Positions 1-9,975 of a DNA stretch of 64,000 bases are shown here, one piece after another. Made by a program: the position numbers and the translations under genes. Below the pieces are notes generated by a model. It searched no databases, was not told where the DNA came from, and worked only from the letters and a program-made list of their open reading frames with translations. Origin of the DNA: Liolophura sinensis (taxonomy: Eukaryota > Mollusca > Polyplacophora > Chitonida > Chitonidae); NCBI RefSeq assembly GCF_032854445.1, contig NC_088300.1, positions 82,425,548-82,489,547 on the forward strand, written 5' to 3'. Every line of letters starts with the position of its first letter. Within the stretch, counting starts at the first letter, position 1.

Positions 1-61
1 TTCTTTATCTCATATTGTGGAAAAATATTTCTTTAAATAAAGTGTGGTTACTGATAATTGG

Positions 62-165
62 TGTACTCTGCTTTGTTTCCTCCAACCTTAAAGCTGGGTC
101 GGCGTCGTATAAGCGAGATATTTGTTGAGTACGTCATAAAAACCAATTAAATAAAAAAAAATGTT
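62..165 (+). mobile_element. SINE 3'-tail fragment, plus orientation
   Basis: It carries a diverged version of the tail seen in the complete SINEs of this window: 'gtcgtataag' followed by 'gagatatt.gttgagtac', 'aaccaattaaataaa' and an A-run. The tRNA-derived head is absent. The matching fragment in the right-hand copy of the direct repeat is at about 6310-6418. Confidence 0.6.
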
Positions 166-674
166 TGATAGATTCTGGTTTAGCATGCAATTGAAGGAAT
201 ACAGTGTCATGTTTATTTTGCATGTTAAATACATGCTAAGGTTAAAGTGGGAAACATTTATTTTCAAAATAAAACAACCCTATTGAACATGGCAGATAAA
301 AACTTCCGTATTTAGGCGTAATCAAGTGGAGTTTAAAATAGAAAGTACAATCAACAACTTGACAAAGTAAAACGTTATAAAACTTAATGTATTTGTAAGG
401 GGTATGTATTTCAATTGATCACTTTCTTCAAGAATCCGGTTGAATGAGAGATCAAAGCATTTGTTTTAAAAAAGCTGGTGTAGTGGTATCATGTAACATT
501 CCCATTCTTGCGATCCAAGTTTGATTCCACAGCGGCGCGAAATTTTTTTGGTCTTGATAGTGCATTTGAAAAGGGTTGGTGAAAATGAAACTACAATACC
601 GATTTTTAATACCAAAGCACATGGAGCACATGACTCCCGGGCGGCGCAAACTGTTTCTTTGATAGTGCGTTTTA

Positions 675-812
675 AAAAGTATGTATTTATTTATTTATTA
701 GATTGGTGTTTTACGCCGTACTCAAGAATATTTCACTTATACGACGGCGGCCACCGTTATGGTGGGAGGAAAACGGGCAGAGCCCAGGGGAAACCCACGA
801 CCAAAAAATGGT
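675..812 (-). mobile_element. SINE 3'-part fragment, minus orientation
   Basis: The tail is read on the minus strand: 'tttatttatttatta gattggtgttttacgccg' is the complement of the SINE tail, followed by the body up to 'gggaaacccacgacc'. The tRNA-derived head is missing. The same truncated copy recurs at 6695-6815, so truncation preceded the duplication that created the two direct repeats. Confidence 0.75.
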
Positions 813-984
813 ATGTAAAAAATTAGACTACAAAACGGATTTTTAATACCAAGGTGCAAAGCACATGCACTAGGGAGACCAAACTATGTCGTTGAAGCCA
901 TGAACTTTGCAAAACTAATGTTACATTTCAATGTATTATTGATGAGCGGGAATCTTTGAGGAAAGTGCATGAAGCTGTATGCTG

Positions 985-1100
985 TGTGGCAGCAGTGGCT
1001 CAGTCGGTTAGCGCGCCGTACTTACAGACAGTAAGCAAACCTTTTACATAAAGCTTTAACACATGCGGAGGTCGTGAGTTCGATCCTCACCTGGAGCATC
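985..1100 (+). other. tRNA-like (pol III promoter-like) sequence
   Basis: An A-box-like 'GTGGCTCAGTCGGTTAGCG' is followed, after an over-long middle, by a B-box-like 'GAGTTCGATCC'. The acceptor arms do not pair convincingly and the interval between the boxes is longer than in a normal tRNA. I therefore read it as a tRNA-derived SINE head or tRNA relic, not a working tRNA. A diverged copy is at 6999-7103. Confidence 0.55.
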
Positions 1101-1340
1101 CAATATTTTACCCCATGGCTATAAAGCTTTTGTGTAGAAACTTTCATCGAGTGAGAACCTTTTAAAACCCTAAAAAGGGGAGTTCGGCTAAAGGTACGGA
1201 AGCGTGAAGACAATTCGGTGATCGTTGGCTGCGAGTGACTACAACAACATCGTTTTGTTTTTGAACAATTTTGAGCTGATTTATGTGGATATGGGCTGAT
1301 TTGTGAAACCGGCAGTTGCACTAAGGAGGTCTTCTCCTCA

Positions 1341-2450
1341 AGCAGGACAGGTATATCGAAGCCCCAGTGTTATTTTCGCCTGTAAACAGGCCTGCTAGGA
1401 CTCTGCCTGTGGCTATCACAACAAAGAACCGCACTAGTTTTTCTGTGGCTGTCCAGAGGGCCTTTATTGTAGTATTGACTGAGGTGATTAAAATTAGGGT
1501 GGACCTGATCAGTTTTCAGAAAAACTATTTGAAAAAAATGTTTTACATTCGTGTGTCCAATCAGGCAGCTCACAGTGCACTACTGCAGGAGAATTTTGTA
1601 ATCGATGGAACAACGTGGAATATTATTCATGTCTCTTCAGTTTATTTAAACTTGATCGCACCCTGAGCACCTGATGAAATGTCAGATGATATTATAGCAG
1701 ATGCATTGAAGCCTTACGGACAGTTCCAGGTGTGAGTAAACCGAAGTTTGCAAACATTGAATTCTCACACGTGCGTGCAGACATAAGTATATATCATTTC
1801 AGGAGTCACAAAGTTAGATATATACCGAATTTCATCAGCTAAGGTGGTGACGTCATAATGTTTACATATCCCGGCCAAACCTATGAAAGCAGGAAATGTG
1901 GGCAAAAAACCCCACAAGACATCCGAATGTAAAGCTAAATGGTGTGATAACTGTAATGAATTCTCTCCACATGAGAGCCCTCATACGGAGACTGACAGTG
2001 ACGATATGTGTAGGATGTGCGGGTCTGCCGAGCATACCGTTAGGGACTGCTGTGCGTGCGCCTGCTCTTACGCTGCACATGTAGAGGGCAACGGTTCGGG
2101 AAAATTTAGGCCGGCGGAGGTGGGGGTGACCTCTGATAACGACGACACAGACGTTGACGCAGACGTGACGAGGACGGTGAGATGACCTGTGAGAATGAAG
2201 GTGAAACAAATGGAATAGCCTGTGATAATCCAGGCTTGGTATCATCCGAGTCAGTGCTTGTTGAACCAGCCGCCTGGAGAGTTCGATTCCATTAGCGGGC
2301 AAAGAAAATGTGATGGAAGTACAAGCTGAGGTACATAATGCTCGCTCACCTGAACCTGTTAATGAGAAGAGAGCTAAGCTGGAAGAAGGTGGTGTAAGCG
2401 GGGCCAGTATGGGTGAGGACACACCTGGTGTTGTCGTGACAAAGGACTCC
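1341..2450 (+). pseudogene. LINE ORF1-like protein (broken), CCHC zinc knuckle
   Basis: Broken frames encode a nucleic-acid-binding protein of LINE ORF1 type. The clearest piece is 1883-2185, with two closely spaced cysteine clusters: 'CKAKWCDNC' and then 'CRMCGSAEHTVRDC', a CCHC knuckle. Further upstream, 1367-1666 encodes an N-terminal region without a recognisable domain, in another frame. An acidic, Asp-rich tail follows the knuckle. The apurinic-type endonuclease of the next ORF begins about 450 bp downstream, the usual ORF1-ORF2 order of L1/Tx1-like elements. The clade is inferred from the ORF2 motifs and not from this piece. Confidence 0.6.
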
Positions 2451-2884
2451 ATTCTTGAAGGTATGTGGTCGAGGGAGATGTCTCCGTCACCGTCTCAAGA
2501 TTGTTCCATGATGTTGGTGGAGTACAGAAAAAAGTCCATGGCCTCTCGGAGTCGAAGGCGGTTACACAGGGACTAGGGTCAAGGAACTCGAACACTATTG
2601 TTTTCATGTCAGTAAGAGCAATGGGTAGGTTGGTCCTCCTGTTTCTTTTGTCCATAATGTCTGTAACTGATACAATTTGTTTTGGTTCTTTAAACGTCAA
2701 TGGTTTACATGATTTTAACAAGCAGGCTCACGTTAAGAATTTTGTGTTTGACAATAACATTGACGTTCTCTTCTTACAAGAAAAACAAAACTTCTAAATA
2801 TTCCTGGTGATACAAGGTGGACTTATGGTACAAACAGGAGTTGTCGGGTGGGAATTGTAATACGTTGTACAGTAGATTGTGTAA

Positions 2885-3158
2885 TACAATTATTTATTTA
2901 TTTATTTGATTGGTGTTTTACGCCGTGCTCAAGAATATTTCACTTAGACGACGGCGACCAGTATTATGGTGGGTGGAAACCGGGTAGAGCCCGGGGAAAA
3001 CCCACGACAATCCGCAGGTTACTGGCAGACCTTCCTACGTACGACCGGAGAGCAAGCCAGTATGAATTGGACTTGAACTCACAGCGACCGCATTGGTGAG
3101 AGGCTTCTGGGTCACTACGCTGCGCTAGCGCGTTAACCGACTGTGCCATGGATGCCCC
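2885..3158 (-). mobile_element. tRNA-derived SINE, full length, minus orientation
   Basis: Read on the minus strand it starts with a tRNA-like head ('ggcacagtcggttaacgcgctagcgcagcg', A box; 'gtgagttcaagtcc', B box). A conserved body follows, then a tail 'gtacggcgtaaaacaccaatcaaataaataaa'. A short flanking duplication 'gtaatac' (2881-2887 and 3163-3169) supports target-primed insertion. It interrupts the endonuclease part of the LINE ORF2. The body and tail match other complete copies at 3210-3472, 8331-8592 and 47857-48132. Confidence 0.88.
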
Positions 3159-3209
3159 TTGCGTAATACGAAAAGTAACTAGATAGCCTTACGTCGGTTA
3201 CATAACAAT

Positions 3210-3472
3210 GATTTTTTTTTTTGATTGGTGTTTTATGTTGTACTCAAGAATATTTCACTTATACGACGGCGGCCAGCATTATGGTGGGTGGAAACCGGGC
3301 AGAACCGTGGGAAACCCACGACCATCCGCAGGTGGCTGGCAGACCTTTCCACATACGGCCGGAGAGAAAGCCAGCATGAGCTGGACTTGAACTCACAGCA
3401 ACCGCATTGGTGAGAGGCTCTTGGGTCATTACGCTGCGCTAGCGCGCTAACCAACTGAGCCACGGAGGCCCT
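3210..3472 (-). mobile_element. tRNA-derived SINE, full length, minus orientation
   Basis: Same family and same orientation as the copy at 2885-3158, only about 50 bp away. The poly-A end is the T-run at 3212-3222 and the tRNA head ends at 'cacggaggccc'. Flanks share 'acataa' on both sides. It also lies in the LINE ORF2 endonuclease region, so two independent SINE insertions hit the same dead LINE. Confidence 0.88.
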
Positions 3473-6280
3473 ACATAAAATCAACAACACTGCCCTAAAT
3501 CTTGTATGTGTGTATGCCCCTAATGGTGCTAAAGATAGAAAAGAATTTATAGCGAATTTGGACGCACTTATGTCCGGTAGTGAAATCATTGCGTTAGGGA
3601 GAGATTTTAACTTTGTGGAAAATAGAATAATGGATAAGCGTGGTTGAACATGAATGATAGAGATGATGGTGTCGATTAGATGAATGTGTTAAAAAGAGGT
3701 TATGCAATTTGTGGTATAGGAAGTTACACCCTAAACATAAAACCTATTCGTAGTGCAGAGGTCAAGCAGCCAGTGGACTTGATCGACTTTATACACCAAG
3801 CATTATCCAAGATCATGTTAGAACTGCTGATATACTGCATTATCTTTTTTCTGATCACTCATATGCTGCTATTGATATCACATGGGGGCCAATGTTTCTG
3901 TTCTGATGACGAAAATATAGAAGTCAAAATTAAGAGTGTTTATCAAAGAATTTCTGACTGTACTTCGGTTACTGAAGTCAAGGTGATTGACAGATGGGAA
4001 CATTTAACACATGAATGGAAGAGCATCATACGTACACACTGTGTTGTTGCTGCAGCCAGTAGAAAGGGACAATTGGTTCAGTTAGAAAAAGAACTGACTG
4101 ACTTGAAAACCGACCCTGTTTCTAACTGTGAGAAAGTTGAGAGTGTCAAAAAGACAGTCAACGCCTTACATTATACCGCTCGTCAAGGAGCACTTATCAC
4201 AGCCAAATCGGCTCATTTCGTTCAAGGGGAAAAGCCAACTAGATATTTCATCAGAAAAGAAGTTAGTAGAGCCAGGAAAAATGATTAAATGTATCATTTG
4301 TCACACAAATGGGTCTATTGTTCGTACTGGCATTGTATACGTTACTATTATAAGAATCTCTATACAAAAGAAATGACTGATGCAGGCTGGGAGGAGAAAT
4401 TTTTGTTCACATTACCAGAACTGTCAGAAGATTGTAAAGATATTTGTGAGGGAATGTCAACAGAAAGTGAATTGCTCCTCGCCGATAAGAACATGTGTAA
4501 ACATCGCACTTCTGGCAATGACGGTCTGCTTGCGGAATTCTATACTTAGTTTTGGCGTGTGTTTGGCAAAATGTATACCTCCGTTGTAAATTCTTGCTTT
4601 CATTCGGGCTCCTCAAGTTCATCTCAGCGATCAGGTTTAATAACCATCCTCTGTAAGGACCCTAGTAGTTCTGAAAACATAAAGAAGTGGAGGCCAATTA
4701 GTTTGCTGAATGTTGATGACAAGATTATATCGAAAGCTTTATGTAATTGACTTAAGAATGTCATTTATTCTGTAGTTCTCAGGGACTAAATATGTGGCCT
4801 TCCTGGCAGAAGCATTTTCGACAATTTACTCCTCTTACGTAACACGTTCGATTTTGTGGAACAGAAAGACTTAAATGCATGTTTTATTATCCTGGACCAA
4901 GAGAAGGCTTTCGAACGAGTTGACTGGTCTTTTTTATTTAAGTGTTTGGAAGAATATAATTTTGGTCCAGACTTTTGTCACTGGGTTAAACTTTTATACA
5001 CCTATATTAGTAGTAGTGTGATTGTAAATTGCCACGTGGCAGAACCATTCATCCTGCATGTCCCATGGGGTTCGTCAGGGTTGCGCCCCTTCTCCACTTT
5101 TATATGTATTGTCCTTAGAACCCTTCATAACAGCAGTTAGAAACAATACCCTCATAAAAGGCGTACCTATCCCTGGAACAAATAAGTAGGCCAAGGTATC
5201 GGCTTTTGCTGATGATTTCACTTTAATTGTATAAGAGGAGAAATCAGTTCCGCGCGTCGTGAATGGTGCTAAAATGTACGGTAGAGCGTCTGGGGCTAAA
5301 CTCAACTTAACTAAGAGTGTCACCTTACTGGTTGGTAAGTGGAACAATTCCACTGTACCTGATACTGGGTTGAGGACTGTTAAGAGTTCCAAGATTTGTG
5401 CTGTATATTTTGGAGAGGGGCATGAGGAACTGAACTCAGATCACATTCTTGGCAAAGTTTAAAAGAGCACAACATCATGGAAGAGCAGGGTCTTAACCTT
5501 ACGGGGGAAACCTGTGCTAATTAACACAGCAGCCTTACCAGTGTTTGCCTAGAAAATGTGTAAATGAATGTACTCGAACTGTGTCCAGATTTTTCTGGAA
5601 TAATAAACTCGAATCCTTAGAAGGGAATGTCGTGTATAACCATTTTGCTGCAGAGGGACTCAGTGTTTTAGTCATATTGACATTTTGAAGTTACTGTATG
5701 ACTTACCGCAGATTGGACACATTTCGCAATTCACTGGATTGGGAATCTCCTCGGAATATCAAACTTGAATTTGGTAGATCAAACATCCCACATTCGTTCT
5801 CAGTGCTTAGAGGGAGTTTCAGAACAGGTGTATCCCCAAAATGCGTATAATAGCAGGTTTATTTATTCTCAGTTAGTAAGCGATGTAGTTGAGCTTCCCA
5901 GGATTGTTACTAAGCGTCCTATGTTGGACTGGAAGCTTATGTGGGGAAATCTGTTTCACGACCATGATTTGGTTAACCTTGCTTTCAAATTAACTCACGA
6001 TATTTTACCTGTAAAAGAAAGACTGTTACGGCATAATGTTGCCACCAATGATTCGTGTGTGTTCTTTCAGAAACACAGATACACTCATTTGTAGAATGTC
6101 CAATGATTCGGCGTTTTGCACGATTACAAGGTGGCGCACATGTTTTTCAGGCATGCATTTAAAGTATGCCCACTGAAAAGAGGGGAGACTATTAATTGTA
6201 AGAAATATTCAGCACTAAATAAGACTATGGCAATGTATGACACCATTGGATTAAGCTACTCTTGACATTTTTTTTTTAAT

Positions 6281-7150
6281 TCTAAACATTGTTAGATAAA
6301 GTTTGGTTACTGATAATTAGTGTACTCTGCTTTGTTTCCTCCCACCATACAGCTGAGTCGGCGTCGTATAAGTGGGGATATTTCTTGAGTACGGTATAAA
6401 AATCAATCAAATAAAAAAATGTTTTATAGACTCCGGTTTAGCATATGATCGATGGAAAGGTCATAGATGAATAGTGTCATGTTTATTTTACATGATAAAT
6501 ACATGCTAAGGTAAAAGTGGGATACATTTATTTTCAAAATAAAACAACCCTATTTAACATGGCAGGTGTAACCTTCCGTATTTGGGCGCCGTAATTAAGT
6601 GGAGTTTTAAATAGAAACCCCAATCAAGAAGTTGACGAAGTAACTTGACGGGCGGCGCAAACTGTTTCTTTGATAGTGCGTTTTAAAAGGTATGTATTTA
6701 TTTATTTATTCGATTGGTGTTTTACGCCGTGCTCAAGAATATTTCACTTATACGACGGCGGCCACCGTTATGGTGGGAGGAAAACGGGCAGAGCCCAGGG
6801 GAAACCCACGACCAAAAAATGGTATGTAAAAATTAGACTACTAAACGGATTTTTAATACCAAGGTGCAAAGCACATGGAGAAGAGAGATCGAACTATGTC
6901 GTTGAAGCCATATACTTTGCAAAGCTCATGTTTCCCTTAAATGTATTATGGAGGAGCGGGAAACTTTGGGCAAGTCCATGGAGCTGTATGCTGTGTGGCT
7001 GCAGTGGCTCAATTGGTTAGTGCGCCTTACTTACAGACAGGACACAACCCTTTCGCTTTAAAAGATGCGGATGTCGTGAGTTCCATTCTCATCTGGAACA
7101 TCCAGTTTTTATACTATTGCTATAATGCTTTTATTTAGTCAATTTCATCG
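6281..7150. repeat. Direct repeat, right copy
   Basis: Right-hand copy of the repeat at 1-1130, in the same orientation. It includes the same truncated minus-strand SINE piece (6695-6815), the 'ccaaggtgcaaagcacatgga' block and the tRNA-like sequence (6999-7103). It is shorter than the left copy by an internal segment of about 290 bp. Divergence is visible at many positions, so the duplication is not recent. Confidence 0.75.
6999..7103 (+). other. tRNA-like sequence, second copy
   Basis: Diverged partner of 985-1100: 'GTGGCTCAATTGGTTAGTGCG' (A-box-like) and 'GTGAGTTCCATTCTCATC' (degraded B box). It belongs to the direct repeat and is not an independent tRNA gene. Confidence 0.5.
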
Positions 7151-7229
7151 AGTGAGAACCTTGTGAAAAGCTGCAAAATATTGCCACTTAAATTGGCAAC
7201 TGTTTGTTTCGTAAGCCATACGATTATGT

Positions 7230-8321
7230 TGAACAAATGGATTTGGAAACATGTTTTTTTAAACTTGGATCAAGGGAAAGCTTTTGACTTCGTCCTTTTT
7301 GTTTTAATGCTCAGAGAAGTTTAATTTTGCACCAGATTTTTGTAAATGGGTGAGGATGTTATATACCGATATTTCTAGCAGTGTAATTGTAAAGGGGCAT
7401 ATAACAGATCGTTTTATGTTAGGTCGGGGCTTCTGGCCAGGCTGTTCTGTGTCTCCGTTGTTATATGTATTATCATTGCAAGCGTTTATAGCGGCTATCA
7501 GAAAGAGTAACCTCATTCAGGGAGTGCAGTTAGGGTTAGGGTTAGCCTGGTACGGCCAAACAGGCGGTTGCGCCTGCGTTTGCGGACGACATCACAGCTA
7601 TTTTGTCTGATGAAAGGTCAGTGACCCAGGTGATCAAAGCAGCTGAAAATTATGGAAAGGCTTCAGGAGCTAAACTCAATTTGTCTACTGTCCTGCCTAT
7701 TGGAAAATGGGATGAAAATTTAGTTCTTAGAGTTGGACGAAAATCAGCTGACAATGCAAAAATATGTGGAATATTTTTTGGGGAAAATCTCTGCCCAATA
7801 GAACTCAGAACGTGTTTCAAAAAAGGTCCAAAAACATGTAAGTTCATGGAACGGTAGATATTTAACTCTTAGAGTAATATCTGTGCTCATAAATACCGTT
7901 ACCCTGGTCGTATTGTGGTTTACAGTGGAATGTTTTTTCTTAGCTTCTGAATGTGTAACCGAGTGTTCTCTAGCTGTATTAAGATTTTTCGTGGGACAAC
8001 AAGCCGGAAAGTTTAAAGAGGGTGGTAGTGCGTAACAAGTGTGCAAATGGTTGATTAAACGTTCATAATGTTGAATGTAAAGCTAAAGCTCTTGCCTTAC
8101 GGCACATTTTCAATTTGTTATTTGCCACAACAGACGACGCAATATATTGCCTGGGCTTATCTCTCTGGAATCTTCGAACGGAATTTGGCAGAGCTACTCT
8201 GCCACACTCACAGAATGTGCCAACTCTTTATAGATTTGCTTTAAATGCTTGGAGAGAGTTTTACAATGGTCAACAACTGCCTTCAGTTATTTATCCCATT
8301 AGATATAAACTGACGGCCTAA
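7230..8321 (+). pseudogene. Second LINE reverse-transcriptase fragment, same family
   Basis: A 5'-truncated piece of the same LINE family as 2640-6095. It starts inside the reverse transcriptase (a damaged 'DQGKAFD'), passes 'MLYTDISSSVIVKGH' and 'SPLLYVLSLQAFI' (7350-7510), then 'AENYGKASGAKLNLS' (7640-7690, equivalent to 5262-5300 of the first copy) and a C-terminal stretch to 8321. The YADD-type active site falls near 7580-7610 and is frame-shifted. 5' truncation plus a downstream SINE fits ordinary LINE decay. Confidence 0.75.
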
Positions 8322-8330
8322 AGAATCTTT

Positions 8331-8592
8331 GGGGCCTCCGTGGCTCAGTGGGTTAGCGCGCTAGCGCAGCGTAATGACCCAGAAGCCTCTCACCAATGCG
8401 GTCGCTGTGAGTTCAAGTCCAGCTCATGCTGGCTTCCTCTCCGGCCGTAAGTGGGAAGGTCTGCCAGCAACCTGCGGATGGTCGTGGGTTTCCGCCGGGC
8501 TGTGCCCGGTTTCCACCCACCATAATGCTGGCCGCCGTCGTATAAGTGAAATATTCTTGAGTACGGCGTAAAACACCAATCAAAAAAAAAAA
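8331..8592 (+). mobile_element. tRNA-derived SINE, full length, plus orientation
   Basis: The complete SINE is read directly on the plus strand: head 'ggggcctccgtggctcagtggg', B box 'gtgagttcaagtcc', body, tail 'tcttgagtacggcgtaaaacaccaatc' and an A-run. The A-run abuts the left terminus of the Tc1-like element at 8593. This is the easiest copy from which to read the family consensus. Confidence 0.9.
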
Positions 8593-9975
8593 ATAAAAGA
8601 AACTTTACAAAGAGTACATCAATTTATTTTGCCAAAACAAAAAACAGGATGATTAAAGTTTAATGTATTGAAAAGACCAATGACTTTAGACATGAAAAGT
8701 CTTGAGTAAGAACGGACAAAACAGCCCTCAAATTATTTTACAAGTGAACAAACATAGCAGGGGTAGCAAAATAGCCATTCCATCTGCGTTAACAATAGGC
8801 AGAGTATACAAAAAGTTGATTATTTTTAAAATATAAAACCCAGTCAATATCGCGTGTGGCCACCCCTTGCTTCAATGCATGCAAAAACTCTCGGACGCAT
8901 AGAACCAGTCAGTCGTCTGACGAGATGACGTGGGATTCGTTGCCATTCATCTTGGAGAGCGAACGCCAGTTCTTGTCAGTTGGCCTGCAAGCTATAGCCG
9001 TTGTCTTACTCGACGACTCATGATATCCCAAAGGTGTTCCATGGGGGACATATCTGGAAACGTGAAGACGTTGACGTGTTTGGCGCCCAGGAAGCTCTGC
9101 AACACTCGAGCTGTATGGGGTCTGGCGTTGTCATGCTGGTACAGGACACCACGTGGCTGCTGTTGAAGGAATGGCATGACAACAGGACGTAAAATTTCAT
9201 CCACGTAACGTTGAGCTGTTAGGTTCCGTAGATGATGACCTGTGGTGTCTGTTCCTCTCCACAAATTCCACCCCCAAACGGTACCACCTCCTGGACGCAT
9301 GATGCAGCCGTTCGTTCGCCTCTTTGACTGCCATCGGCTCGGAACAGGCAGAAGCGGCTTTCATCCGTGAAAAGAACACGTTGCCAATCACGTCGCTGCC
9401 AACGGCGCACGATGTCCTCTGAATGGTCGATAGACCCTAATTCCGTCCCCTGGACACGATCTGCCGACTGACCCGGTGGCATTGATTGACGATGACATCA
9501 CTGTCAGGAAGCGGTTCCTCAGGTGTAAGGTACCAGTCTTCTCTGGGCGTAGTTGCCCTAGGCCTGCCTGTTCTTGACCTGTCCGATGCCTGCCCTGTCT
9601 GTCTGTAACGTTGCATCAAGTTTGACACAGTTAGACGGGACACAGCCGGCGGTCCTTGAAATGTGGGCATGGGTGGCTCCCATGGATACCATACCCAGGG
9701 CCCTGTCGCGTTGTTCTGGACTTAATCAAGGCATTACTTTGGTAGTTTTTAGTCAGTCCAGCATACTGTGTGTAACGTTTTTATACACTTATTACATGTT
9801 CAGTTGCTGCCATCCATGTGTCACCTGATTTTTCAACTTCTTCGTTGTCTCAAAACAGTTTCGTGTGGGTGTATATGACGCTGGTCGCACATGGGAATAT
9901 GCTTTGTACAATGTTTTCCTACAATAATTTGGTATTAATTTGCTGAAATGGCTCGTCGTAAAGTTTCTTTTGGCC
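8593..9975 (-). mobile_element. Tc1-like DNA transposon (dead)
   Basis: Terminal inverted repeats of about 14 bp are visible: 'aaaagaaactttac' at 8597-8610 and its complement 'gtaaagtttctttt' near 9957-9970. Between them, on the minus strand, lies a broken Tc1-type transposase. The left end abuts the poly-A of a SINE, so the exact terminus is uncertain by a few bases. Confidence 0.7.
8992..9720 (-). pseudogene. Tc1-like transposase (broken)
   Basis: The N-terminal helix-turn-helix region survives in fragments ending in the linker motif 'GRPRATT' (near 9550-9580). The catalytic core follows in other frames: a 'GGGTVWGW' strand, 'QHDNARPHTARV' carrying the second catalytic Asp (about 9105-9140), and 'SPMEHLWD' with the catalytic Glu (near 9030). 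Several frameshifts and stops separate these pieces, so no active enzyme is encoded. Family membership is secure from the DNARPH and EHLWD motifs. Confidence 0.85.

Larger units (their letters stand above)
1..1130. repeat. Direct repeat, left copy (about 1 kb)
   Basis: This stretch is repeated in the same orientation at 6281-7150. Matching blocks include the TA-rich start, the segment with 'tggtgtactctgctttgtttcctcc', the AAAATAAAACAACCCTATT block, a SINE-tail fragment and a tRNA-like sequence near the right end. The left copy has about 290 bp (roughly 370-660) missing or unrecognisable in the right copy. The two copies bracket the LINE pieces between them. No protein of its own is recognisable. 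It could be the 3' region of a LINE/SINE composite or a long interspersed repeat; I cannot choose between these. Confidence 0.75.
2640..6095 (+). pseudogene. LINE ORF2 (endonuclease-reverse transcriptase), broken by indels and two SINEs
   Basis: This is a degenerate LINE ORF2 read in several frames. The N-terminal apurinic-like endonuclease is visible as 'FGSLNVNGL' with 'DVLFLQE' (2680-2790), continues after two SINE insertions as 'VCVYAPNG' and 'LGRDFNFVEN' (about 3505-3625), and ends with an 'SDHS' motif near 3850. Reverse transcriptase follows: 'DQEKAFERVDW' (about 4890-4930), then 'KLLYTYISSSVIVN' and the damaged finger/palm region to about 5460. The YADD-type active site falls near 5200, where 'SAFADDFTL'-like coding is visible but frame-shifted. 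The C-terminal part (5765-6094) has a 'KERLLRHNVATNDSCVF' cysteine-containing region. The DQEKAFDRVDW block is typical of L1/Tx1-type LINEs. Numerous stops make it inactive. Confidence 0.8.

Noticed and set aside
985-1100. A functional tRNA gene
   Set aside because: The A and B boxes are too far apart, the acceptor stem does not pair, and a diverged copy sits in the duplicated repeat.
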